From Rotaria sp. Silwood1 (lineage: Eukaryota > Rotifera > Eurotatoria > Philodinida > Philodinidae): a DNA stretch of 64,000 bases. The translations under genes and the position numbers were made by a program. The stretch is taken from assembly GCA_905250075.1 (NCBI GenBank), contig CAJNOP010000046.1, forward strand, positions 498,112 through 562,111. Reading direction: 5' to 3'. The notes under the pieces are model-generated. The model worked only from the letters and a program-made list of their open reading frames with translations. It did not search any database and was not told the origin of the DNA. Below, in pieces: positions 23,641-35,383 of the stretch. Positions within the stretch are counted from its first letter, which is position 1; every line of letters starts with the position of its first letter.

Positions 23641-25676
23641 TTAATATTTTTTTTCAACAACAAAAAACGGATTATCAAATGCAACGAATTGTTTTAAAGA
23701 TAAATTAATTGGTAAATTTTGAATATCAGCTGGATAATTAATTAAACGTTTAAATAATAATATTCGACAAAGAGATTTTAATGATGAATTTTTTTCTTTA
23801 CATTGTACAATAAATGCTTTCACAGGTTCTTTCCAATAAACCCAAACACGACGAAATATATGTTCAAAATGAAAATTTTTTACATTAACATCTGGATTAT
23901 TATAAATACATTGAAATAAACGAAAAAATTTAAAATAAAGCATACGCATAGTTGATTGTAAAGTATTCTGTTCTTTTATTCTTAATTGATTATTAGAATT
24001 TTCTAAATTATTTTCACGATAAATATGTTGTATTGCTGTTTCATAAACACTTGAATAAGCATGTGCTGCTAAACGAGTTTGTACTTCAAGTTGTACAATA
24101 CCTAATGCATAAATAAATTCTGTTAAAATGTCTCCTGCTTGTATACTGATTTTTAAATTATCATAATCACGTATTAATGTTGATAAACGATTTTTATATA
24201 AAGTACAACAAAGATTAACATGATGATCGACATATGATAATTTTTGTTCAAATGTTAAATGTGGTAAAACCGAACGTATATAACGTAATGGAATTTTTGT
24301 TAATTGTCCACCATGACTAATAAGTTTTTGAAAAAATAAAATACTACAATGATAATCAGCATCATTAAGTAAATAATCGAGACATAATGTACCGGACTGA
24401 GGATGAATGTTTGTTGGTTTTAATTTTTTTAATGAACATAAACATTCAATCCAATAATCAAGTGGTGTACGTAATTCAGAGTTTTCCATTTGTAATAATT
24501 TTTTATTTGTATGTGGAAGTAATAATTCACATAGAGGTAAATTAAAATGTCGGCATGCATGGTGTAAGGAACTAAATGCATTTAGATCGAGTTTATTTGT
24601 ATCCAGACATGCTAGATGACGAGTTAATAAATATTTTATTGAATCAATCGGACTATTTCTATGTGCAAGCATTAATAAACAATGACGACCTTGATCATTT
24701 GTTATATTTATATCAAGTTTACTTGTCAATAATTGACGTTCTAAAAGATATTTCATACAATCATAACGATCTTGCTCTATTGCACTTAAAAGTAAAGACT
24801 TATGTTCATATTGATTATTATCATCTAATGAATGCATTAAATATTCAAGTTCATCAAAAAACCATTCGAGAAATTCTTCATTTTCGTCATTTTTTTCAAG
24901 TCGAAGTAAACGGTTTAATATATGAAAAAATTCATTATTAATATAATGATATACTATATCTTTTAGTATAGGTATTGTACGAATTTTTTCAAGTGTTAAT
25001 GGTGTATAATATTTCCAATCATTTTCATCATATGAATTAGTATCATTTTGATTGTTTTCTATTAAAGTTTCATTCGATCTATTTATTAAAAATAGATAAA
25101 CACGATAAATATTCATGTTTATATATAAACATTGGACTTACCTACTTGTCGATAATAAATAAATCGCCGTCTTTTTGATATGGTTGCTCATAGCGTGCAA
25201 TGGCAGTTGTCTGATCGAAAGAATTAACTGATGTTGTAAAAAGACATAATTAGTTATAATTTGAATAGTATTAAATTTGCTGTGTTACCTGATATTATTG
25301 ATTCTGTTGTTTCAGATAATTGTCTTGATGTCAAATGAGACAATATGTTTCTCTCGGGCATTGTCTGATGTTGATTATCTACATCATAATTTGATGTTTC
25401 TTTATTCGGTTGAAAAACAAAAAGGTTTTATCTAATAAATTAATCAATATAATTCGTCTCACTTATTTCTAAATCATGTGTTGGTAGAGCATCAAACATA
25501 GATAAAGGTCGAGTTGAAACATGATGTTGTTCATGATGTTGATCTATTCCTGCATAACTTACTGGCCGTGGTGGATTGGACTTTCGACGTGATTGAAAAC
25601 GTAATACTTTTTGAATAGTTGATTGTTTCTTATTATTTCCCTTCTCATCATGTTGCTTACCGTTGTTGCAGCCCAT
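23641..25676 (-). CDS. Ankyrin-repeat protein with SOCS-box-like end and lipidation motif
   Basis: Protein of 614 aa in four exons: 25463-25676, 25289-25399, 25146-25227 and 23641-25078; frame is kept throughout. The apparent Met at 25116 lies inside the last intron. The N-terminus MGCNNGKQ has Gly2 and Cys3, the pattern for N-myristoylation plus palmitoylation, followed by a basic, S/P-rich region. From about residue 150 helical ankyrin-like repeats appear (KSLLLSAIEQDRYDCMKYLL, HCLLMLAHRNSPIDSIKYLL, SSLHHACRHFNLPLCELLL). The end, SSLKSLCRILLFKRL then LPINLSLKQFVAF, has the SLxxLCR and LP-x-x-LK layout of a SOCS box, which recruits Elongin B/C and Cullin-5. It may therefore be an ASB-type ubiquitin-ligase adaptor held at the membrane; both ideas are inference. 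No single family member is recognised. Confidence 0.8.
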
Positions 25677-28600
25677 ATGCTAATTAAAGCAAGTTAATTT
25701 CTTTTCTCTTTCTTTTCTTTTGCTGTCAGCGTATAAACAAGTTCGATAGGATTTATAGAGAGCGAAATTATAACTGTTGATGTTTTCTACATATACTGCA
25801 TATACAAAAACGGTATGTGTTGAGTATCCTTCTCGATTTTGTTGTTATTCGTTTATTGATCGTTAATAGACGTTATATTTATTCATGTTGGACGATGCAT
25901 AATCATCAACAACGACTTGGTATCATTGTCAACACGGCTGACTGATTCTTCATTTTTTTTTCGGAGGTGGAGAAAACCCCAGGAAAAAAAGAACAAGACG
26001 GTAGATCAGAACAAAAATATTCATAGAGTTACCAAGAAAGAGAGAATGTATAAAAATAAAAACAGAAATGCATACCAAACATATTATTCAGTAAGCTTGC
26101 ATTCTATATAGATTCTCATTCGCCTTCTCATATGTTCGTTCGAAAAAATCAAAGGAAAAGTAAGAAAGAGAGAGAGAAAGAGAAAAGAATCATCAAGGTA
26201 ATTATGCAAATCATTTTATTCAATTTCGACCCTGTATGTCTATCCATTGCCTGTCTCCCCGATATGTTGAAGGCGTGATGATTATGTTTATTTCAGATAA
26301 TCGTCTCATTGACGAAATGTAATGAGCGATACATTGTTACTCATGGATATAAATTCTGTTTCTTTACATTAAAACTATAATTATCATGGGCATCATTAAT
26401 CATATATACTTTGACGTAGTTGTCATAAGCGAAATTGACATATGAATATTTGCTTAAATCATTGCGAAAGTTCATTAAGTTAGAATAATTATAGATATAC
26501 AATGTACTACAAATGAATCTCTACCATATTTTTTCTTGAATATTTTTATCATGAGTAAAGTATAAAATACAGAGAACAAAAAATGCGGCGCAAAAAAAGA
26601 CGATATTTTTTTTTGATTCTAATGTGCAGTGAGATAAATATATTCTTTTAACCTTCAGTTATTTTTGTACCTGTAAACAAATATAATTTTAACTATTATT
26701 TGACTATTAAAAAGTTCATTTTTATCATTCTCTGTATCAGAAATTATCATATACTAGTAGAAGTTCGATATGTTCATAGATACAAAAAAAGGGGAAGAAA
26801 CAAAAACTCGATTTAACCTTATCATATATTATGGTAAAAAAATATGCTGTTTTTTTGTGTACTTTGTTTTTTCTTCTCGGTACTTTATATTTTATTCATG
26901 ATAAATATATCTACCTACATAATGAAGCGTATGTTTCCTTGCTGTATATCAATTATTAAAAAAGATCAAAATGCAGTAGCCTTGAGTAAAAAAAAAATAA
27001 TGGAAAGAATTTCAATTGAGACTCTCTATAGTTCATACCCTATGTCGTACGTTTGTTCGCACTTCCGCAAGTATACCAATAATAGTGTTTATGACTTGAA
27101 TTCCTGCTATAAACTATTGTATAGAACATTTTCTATTCAAATTCGAATTACTTTTTAGAAAAAATTCAAATTACCTGAGAAGAAAACAGTTTCAGAATAT
27201 ATTTTACTAATAGAGATTGATGTCATAACTTGGGCTGATTTCTGCTTTGCGATTAGTATGGGTAACTCAGACGCATCAACATTATCCGAGTGCATCGAAA
27301 TCGACTGAATTCTGTAAGTTTTAACAGAGTTCAAAAATATTCATCTGTTTTCATCTAATACAACATTTCAAGAAAACGTTTCTCAGTATAGCTTATGTTG
27401 TGAAATATCAGTGATTAAATCAGATTTTATTGCGATTATTGTGCAAGAAACGATATTTTGGTAACCACTGATAAATCAAATGTAATCACTGATTTCAGTC
27501 AATAATTGCCAATCGTCAATTAGTTAGGAAAATATTGCAAGCATGTAAAATTGTGAGTAAAATATAATTTCTACACATTTTTTCAATATAATCAAAGGAA
27601 TCTGAAATGAAAAGAAAAACTTAGTTTCGCCATGGATGTTACTAGTATGATACTAGTGAGATTGATCAATGTGGAAAGAGATTGAAATGAACTCCGCATT
27701 CATATTCATTTACATCAAAAGATGTTGTTGATAATATAATCAGATAATTTCAGATCATGTTTTTTTAGATCATGCATGTATTAACAAAAACAAATGAACA
27801 TACGTGGAATGATTTCAAAGAAAAACCTCAATGCAAAACATCCATTTCAACATATGAACGTTTTTTTATTTTTCGATTGTGTTCTCATCTAACTACATAG
27901 AACTGCATGCCGTATCCATTTTTGTTAAATTTTGATTACATTCTCTATTCATGCAAAATAACCTGTGCAGTCAATATTAGAATAAGAATATTCATCATCA
28001 TAAATTAGTTAAAAAAAAACGTCTTGGTATAACAGTAGAATCGAAATTGCATGAATAACGCCACGCCTATTATAGATATAATGAAGGATAATCATCGATT
28101 CATCTAAAAAATTGTCTGAATCATCAAAAACAAAATCAGCAATTACTTTTAATTTCAGCTCATGATTGTTGTTTTGATATATAGATGACAGCAAAAATAA
28201 AATACAGCAGACTATAAAATGATAACAATCATTGATTGCTTCTGTTTTTTTCTTGAAAGAATAAGTGTCCCAAACATTTCCTTTTTATCAATGTCATTCA
28301 ATAATTTATACCTGAAGTTTCTTCTCTTCGATACTGTTTGTGTTAAAACTTGTCTAATTCATCGAGATTTAGCTAGTTTCAGTTTTGAAACATGTTACCT
28401 GACGATAAACTACGAGCTTTTCATCTACATTGAATCCTGCATTGCTCGATGGGCATTTAATCATTTCAAGTACCTACGACTCCAAAATTTTATATTGACA
28501 GACTACTTATGTAATAACTAATTTATCTTGTTGAAACGAACTCATTTGTCAAAATTCCTTTCTTTTTCACAGACGAGATGACTTTGAAGAATCTGTACAT

Positions 28601-30880
28601 ATGGATCAAATTATGATCCTAAACAATGAATAGATTGAAATTTGAATCTTGTTACTAAGAGCTTTCAAATTAATTATCTTTTACTCACTGTTTGAAATTC
28701 TTGCTGAGGATTTTTAGACCTACCATGAATCCTGACTTTAAATAGGCACTACTAGGTCTCATCAGAAAGCACAGTTGGGCTCCAGTTGACTTTTCATAGT
28801 GACGTCGTTCACTGTCTCTGTCTCATTGTGTTCTCTAATGGTAATATCAGCGCTTCTCGAGCTAGAATACTTCTGTATCCCATTAGATGAAGCTGATGCT
28901 TTACGATTCATTCAACTATACCTACAATATTCTGTTCCATTTCATTTCTTCGCAACTCTTTGTCGTCATGATTGATTGTTCTTTCAGAGTTGTTCTTTCA
29001 GAGTTGTTCTCTGAATCTAATGCCGTCTTCAAATCTGATGTTGTAATGCGGGTTATTTTTGTCCTTGTCGTTTACAATGACGTGCTCATCTGATTGTGCA
29101 ATATTGTAACAAATAACCCACCAAAATGATCTTTGTGAGAAAGATAATTTTTTCTTCTCAACAATGATTCTGTCTTCATTAGTGTATCATAAATAACAAG
29201 CTTGTTGAAAAATCTTCTTGGTCGATGGTTCAGATACTCTCATTCTACTGAACAATATTTTACATCGACTTTTGATTGCTAGTGACACCCATTCGGACCA
29301 ATTATTCTTCGTCAGGGTTCTCGAACTATTCCTATGCGAAATGCAGAAGTAAGACTCGAAAGCTAGAATGTCGAGTGGTAATATTTTTTGCACCCTACTG
29401 TATCAGGACGAATCATTAATCTTTTGATGATTTCGAAGACAACGAAATGCATATTAGATCAATCGATATACTGGCGGTAGTTTCTCATTAGTTATCACAT
29501 AGATACATAGCTAAAGGTCTGTTAGTATTCAAATGAGTGCTTAATTTCCATACATATGATTAGAACAATGTATAACATGTATTCTTTGAGTAGATTATCA
29601 TCCTATTAAAATTATCTACAGCTTCTGACTTCATTCGACGTGTTGAAAATATTGATCAGACTATTTCTTTGAGAAAACGATAAAGATATTCAATTATATA
29701 GAATTTAGGCGAATGAAATAATCAATTTTGTAATTCAAGTCAATGATAATCGATTCACTTAATTTAGTTTGAGCTACGCAGTACCAATGATATTCATGTC
29801 AATATTAATCTACATGAGCACTTGATAAGCCTTGATATCTGCTAGATCGAAGAATCCTGGGCTCGAATCCTGTAGCTTATTCAAAACATTTCCATAGCTT
29901 CCGATGGGATATTCTCGAAACTTGTCGAACCTTTTGGCATAGAATTATAACAGGAAGTTGTATAATGTTAAATCCGACATCTAGAAACGTCGTACACATG
30001 CAGAATCTAATAGGATCATTCTAGATTTACATCTAAATACCATTCATTGTTTGAACCTTCCACTCATCTATTCCTACTGCTTTTCCTGTAGATAACTGAC
30101 TTAAAATCAGCAGATTAAAATATTCTTTGTTTTTGCTTATTAATATATTTAATTGATAAATAATAAATCTAAATAAAAAGATAGAATTACTTTTTATTAT
30201 CAAACTTAAAATTACATTGATATTTTAAGTAATATGTAGAAATTAATATCACAAGAAAAAAAAACACAACTTTTATTTTAACTGACCTCCCAGATCGAAT
30301 AGAACTGCTCGTAAACGGTCGTAAATAACTCAAAAATGGCTGCCGTTCTGATGAACAGTTACGAAGCGTCCTAAAATGACGAAAGACAGTGATAAACGGC
30401 ATCCTTTACGGTCATTGTTTACGTCCCAGTGTTTGTTGTCTTGCAGTGTATTTCACTCTTGTTTTTTCCTTAAATCTTCTTTTTGTACATGTGAGACATT
30501 CATGCAACTTTTTTGAGATATTTTAGGCACGAATGGATAAAGTTTGCTAAGTCCTTATCGACCACATGATGCGCCCTCCACAAAATCATCTCTGTGTCAT
30601 GCCACATGATAATTGACATGATATTAATGTCACGTTATAGAGTAAAAGTACACATCTTGGCATCTTTTTTTGCTCGTCATTATTTTCATAGGTTAGTACT
30701 GAATCTGATAGAAAGCGTTTTTTTTGCATCCTAAACAACTAATAAAAATTTTAGACAAGTTCCAATGATGTTGCTCACTTTATATTGAAACAAAGGTTCT
30801 GCAAACTTATAAAAACAGCGAAAAAACAGTTTGGTTAGTTTCTTACTAAAAAATACGCATATCCTTGAAATAATAGTTTC
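25677..30880. other. Gene-poor intergenic region
   Basis: No multi-exon gene could be assembled on either strand. The open frames are short, phenylalanine- and isoleucine-rich, and show no splice-consistent neighbours. A stretch at about 28.7-29.4 kb is slightly less AT-rich and may be an old transposon relic, but I could not identify it. Together with the next 3 kb it forms the longest gene-poor stretch in the window. Confidence 0.45.
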
Positions 30881-30881
30881 T

Positions 30882-31211
30882 TTTTATTCTAAAGCATTGA
30901 TAGAGTGTTACTTAGGGTGCAAAGGCAGTAATTTAAATAGGCTATATGCAGAGAAAACAGGTTTAAATAAGGCATTATACGATGAAAAAAAAGTCGCAAT
31001 ACTTTGTGCACGTCAGCTTTTGACAGAAACGATTCTAAATGGCAGCGCTTATGTTCCAATAAAAACGCTACGCAATCTAGAATGATGGATTGAGGCCTCC
31101 AAACTGGTGGAAAACAGCTATCAATTTGCGTTGTGGGCAACAGAAATCAAGCAGTTAAAGTCTTGGTTTCCGACAATTGTCCTAGACTGCACATACACTT
31201 TTCCCTTATAG
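30882..31211 (+). pseudogene. Possible relic of an unidentified coding sequence
   Basis: One frame stays open for about 110 codons except for a single TGA at 31083-31085. It reads through phrases such as DEKKVAILCARQLLTETI, YVPIKTLRNLE, then WIEASKLVENSYQFALW and ends TYTFPL. The composition is protein-like rather than AT-biased noise. The family is not recognised; a Sec codon or an active gene is not supported. Confidence 0.3.
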
Positions 31212-34042
31212 ATCTAAGCAACGATTAAAAATCAAATTATAGATAAAATAGAACAATGATTACTAAACAACATAAATTCTTCCATTTAAATTTACTACAA
31301 TATTTAATTGGGATTAAAGAAATAAAACCAAAACAGAATATGAAACTATGATGCCTTTTGAAAACCATTTTGATCCTTTGATTTTCTATGGTCGAATTCC
31401 TTGGGATTCTGTTTGTAGAGTTCAACAGTAGATACTTATCAATTCTGACGACAATTAACCTATTGAATATTGTCTTTCACGAATATCAAACAAGACCCGT
31501 CGTATCTGTCACTATATATTCAAATAGGAAAAACTTAAACAATGAATCTAAATCATCGTCACGCATCACTACCATACACGATCATACGTCATCCATAAGC
31601 TAGCCGTGAGTTGCATTACACTTATTGAGCCTGCTATATATATCGACTTTTAAAATGTGACTACGAATTCAATCGTATTTATTTGAAAAAAAAAACAACG
31701 AATTTTATTTCTTTATTTAGATTTATTCGAACCACTGATTGAACTGTAAATATTGGTTTTAAATCAATATTTTATTTTATTTAGATCTACTTTCACAACT
31801 ACACACACAGGTGCTATGCTAAATAATGTAACAAACAACTATAATGGTTGATATAACATCATATTAGAGACAACCATAAGTGATGCCATATGGTGTAGTT
31901 TATGGCATTGTACGCAGCCATTTACATTAATCCTGAGTTACTTCGTAGTTGATATCGTTCTGAAAAATCAACTGGATCCTTGGTTCATCCGGCGTTTTCC
32001 ACCAGTAGGATCTGACTTTCGATCGAGATCTTGTATCAAAGATTTTGACGAAGTTTCGTAAGAATTTATCGAATTATTTACAGTTTTCTATAGTATCCAA
32101 ATCTGGAATTCTTCATCCTGAATATTTGAATTCATCATTCAATTTAAACCCTTAATAATAAATCAAAATAAAGAATTCAGAAAAAAATTCATCTAATTGT
32201 TTAATCTAAATTAATTGTTTGTTTGACATATTGAGTAATGAAGTTATACAAAGAATAAAAAATAGATAAAAATATTTATTTGATTTGTTCACTCAATTCA
32301 ACTGCTAAATAATTAAAATAATTAAAATGAATAGATAAACTATAAACTTATTATTAAATTGACATCTCGCATAATGTAAATAAAGAATAAAAAATGAATG
32401 ATAAATCTAAATAACAAAAAAAGAAGCTAACAAATAAAAACGAGAAATATGAAGACAACTTACTTTCAAAACTTAATTTATTATGGAGAAAACTGAATCG
32501 ATCCTTTTCTATTAAATGATAATCACCTAACTCAACTGATTCAGAATAGTTTTCATATTGTTTAGTTATGATTCTACCTTCTTGAGCAAAACTTAACTTT
32601 TCCTCTTTTGTCAGATTTAGATACATGTAAAGTCTTAATGGAAAATCACAAATAGAAATACTGAATAATTTAATGCTTTTGGTTTTCGTCAGATCAAGCA
32701 TGTTTCTACTATCGAGTAACTACGGAAACTGATGGGCTAATTTCGACCTGAACTATGAAAAATACGATTTTTCTATGTTTTCATTATCGATAAAATTAAA
32801 CGATTTTATCATGCTTCCAATGAATACATCATTTCTATATAATAACATATCATTGAGTCTTTTTTAAAATAGAACTTAATTCATATTTTACCACTGAACA
32901 TGTCATGATCTTATGATGCCATTACAAAAATAGTCTATTTGATAGAATCACGTTTTCTATGTATTCGGTTCATGACAGGCACTAGACTATATTACTTTTT
33001 CAATGACGCATTTTTATAGTAAAACCTCAAGTCATAATAAACTCAAATTAATTATTTATTGTATGATATTTTCTTTCTCTGTTGTAATTTCATCAACATT
33101 TGAAGGCATGGCATATGAAGAAAACTATCCTCCTATTTTAATGCATTTCCTCTTTTGATACAATGAGAAGACATCTGGCAAATCAAGCAATCAAATAATT
33201 ATACTTGTATAGCTAGATTCGAAACATGCTTACGCTTCAACTTTCTATTTATACACAGTAAACATTTTTCTAAACGTATTCGTAGAATAAAAAAAATATT
33301 TACAATTAAAATGATTATTTGAGAAAGCGTTAACATAACTAATACATTCTATGATAATCATCTGGAGTTCAATTCTTTTTACTCTCAGAAAGAAGTCTAC
33401 ATTAGATCAATAGTAAAATATGCTCGTTCTCATATTTTCTCTTCAGAAAGCTCACTAAATATCTAGTTCCTATAAGCAAAAGAAAAGGAACTCTTCTTCT
33501 TACCTTGAAATAGGTTTAATAAACGATTAATAGAAAAAAAGAAGACCCTTTCCATTTATGAAAACAAAATATCTCGATTAGGAATCTTTTGCATAAACGA
33601 GAAAAGTTAAAACAGCGAATATCTTGAACTAAAGAACAAGAGAAAAAAATCAACGTTTTATTATCACATAAATAAAAAAATTCATGCTATAAAAAAAATT
33701 ACAATAATCAATTAAAAAATACTCCAGTAGTGATAATTTTTCTTTCATATATACTACAAGAAAAATTTTTTAAAAAAGCAAGAACATGTTATTCTGCGTT
33801 CAATCTTCTTCTTCCTCTTTTTTTTTATTCTATCCTTACTTCTAATATACGTTGCATTTTTATTAATTCCATAACGAGACAATCTACGACTGTGACATTT
33901 ACTAGAAGCCTCTTTCTTTTTACACAAGAATAGGTGTAGACAATCAATTTCTTTCTACGTGCAAAAACTCGTGCTTTAAAGTTTTATTGAGGGATAATCT
34001 TTTAGTTTTTTTCCCTCTTTTTTTTCTTTTTTACTAAAAGAT
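31212..34042. other. Gene-poor region before the calcium-sensor gene
   Basis: Apart from a weak exon candidate at 32464-32701 on the minus strand, nothing coding is supported. The last 100 bases before 34043 are pyrimidine-rich and probably form the promoter or 5' UTR of the calcium sensor. Confidence 0.45.
32464..32701 (-). CDS. Weak hypothetical first exon
   Basis: An ATG at 32701 opens about 79 codons of protein-like composition (MLDLTKTKSIKLFSISICDF, then LNLTKEEKLSFAQEG) and ends at a good donor, A|GTAAGT. I could not find a downstream exon in matching phase; a candidate around 31971-32083 is in the wrong phase. The family is not recognised. Confidence 0.22.
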
Positions 34043-34694
34043 ATGGGTAATCAACAACAACATCAACTAGAAGAAGATTTATCATTAAATGATTATCGAT
34101 ATTTGATGAAACAAACACATTTAACTCCACATGTTATTCAAGGTTGGTATCGAGAATTTTTAACTGTATGTCCAAATGGTCAATTAAATAAACATCAATT
34201 TATTAAATTTTACAAAGAATTAGAAAATTCTTCAACAAAAAATGTTGAAGCTATTGCTGAAAATGTTTTTCAAGCATTTGATCATAATGGTTTGTTTAAT
34301 TTTGATTGTTGAAATTTTTTTTTCATATTAATTTTCTTTCATTCAAGGAAATCAACGAATTGATTTCAAAGAATTTCTTATTGCATATGCATTAACATCT
34401 ATTGGTGAACCACATGATAAATTACAATATACATTTTCTTTATTTGATACAGATCATTCTCAAACAATTGAACCAACTGAAATGATTGAATTGTTAAAAA
34501 AACTTTTTACAATAACACGAAATCAAATAAGTGATAGTTCACCAGAATGTGTTGCCTATGATGTATTTCGTACATTGGATCTTGATCATAATCAATCATT
34601 ATCAAAAGAGGAATTTATCAATGGTTGTCTTCAAAATAAAGCTATTCGATGTTTACTTTCACCATTTGAATCTAGTTATCCATCAGAAGATTAA
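34043..34694 (+). CDS. Neuronal calcium sensor family protein (four EF-hands)
   Basis: Protein of 197 aa from exons 34043-34289 and 34348-34694, joined in the Gly codon of the second EF loop. Met-Gly (MGNQQQ) fits N-myristoylation. EF1 is the degenerate form typical of the family, with CPNGQL around residue 43. EF2 loop is D80-E91, EF3 is D116-E127 and EF4 is D160-E171. All three have acidic residues at positions 1 and 12, yet position 6, almost always Gly, is Gln in each (Q85, Q121, Q165). Family members (NCS-1, hippocalcin, recoverin, KChIP) switch membrane binding with calcium and act on channels, kinases or GPCR kinases; which partner applies here cannot be told. The N-terminal and helix sequences look divergent from NCS-1 itself, so I assign only the family. 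Confidence 0.88.
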
Positions 34695-35161
34695 ATTTTA
34701 TTAACAAGAAAAAACATTGATTTATTGTGTTGTATTTTATTTATGTATTGTAATGAAACAGCTCGATTACATAAAATAATAATAATTTGGTTTTCGAGTT
34801 TGATTTAAAAAAAAAGAAAAAAAAAATATATGTTAAAAATCAAAATGAGACAATTATTTCATTAAACAAAGTTTGAAGAATAATTCATATTCTAAGATTT
34901 TCAAATGTGTATTTTGTACTTAAATGACATCATTCTCCATTATCAGACTATTTAGATTTTTTCTACTTCGTAAAATGAAATGACTAATTTTTTTGTTGTT
35001 GGAAAGATGTCGCTCATTATCACTAGGATATATTTGAAACATCGAAAAATTTCTCGTAATTTCGTTTGATAGAATTCCTTTTTCTGAAAAATAGAAATTT
35101 CTTTTATATTATTTATTCTGAGTAAGATAAAAAAAAGTCATCCATTAATCTACCATGTTGT

Positions 35162-35176
35162 AGAACATTCTTGATT
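35162..35176 (+). promoter_or_regulatory. Heat-shock-element-like site, distal
   Basis: AGAACATTCTTGATT consists of three alternating 5-bp units (aGAAc aTTCt tGAtt), the first two perfect. It lies about 120 bp upstream of the TATA box of the Hsp70 gene, where HSF binding sites are expected. Confidence 0.55.
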
Positions 35177-35238
35177 GTATCTTTCTTTCTTTCTTCCTTT
35201 TTTTTCTTTTTCGTTCTTTCCTTCCCCACTATTCTAAG

Positions 35239-35253
35239 AGAAAGTTCTCGATT
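35239..35253 (+). promoter_or_regulatory. Heat-shock-element-like site, proximal
   Basis: AGAAAGTTCTCGATT forms three alternating units (aGAAa gTTCt cGAtt), the first two perfect, about 27 bp upstream of the TATA box. It has the same imperfect third unit as the distal site. Confidence 0.6.
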
Positions 35254-35279
35254 ATACCAGAAAGAAAACGTTCTTACCC

Positions 35280-35287
35280 TATATAAA
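35280..35287 (+). promoter_or_regulatory. TATA box of the Hsp70 gene
   Basis: TATATAAA lies about 100 bp upstream of the Hsp70 start codon and just downstream of two heat-shock-like elements. This predicts transcription start near 35310 and a 5' UTR of about 70 nt. Confidence 0.7.
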
Positions 35288-35383
35288 GACTAAACACGGG
35301 TCACAATTTACATTGTCTACTATTCGAACATTTTTTGTATTCGTTTACACATTCAACTACTCTCACTACACTCTTAAACTAAA

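Noticed and set aside
25078..25116. ATG at 25116 as start of the ankyrin gene
   Set aside because: A good acceptor at 25079 and in-frame upstream exons (to MGCNNGKQ) show that this ATG is inside an intron.
29370..29400. Tc1/mariner-like terminal text (inverse of CAGTAGGGTGCAAAAAA)
   Set aside because: No matching opposite terminus or transposase could be found in 28.4-29.4 kb, so an element cannot be delimited.
29808..29880. tRNA-like stretch with a B-box match (GGCTCGAATCC)
   Set aside because: The T-stem and acceptor cannot both pair in register and the A-box is weak; at most a decayed tRNA or SINE fragment.
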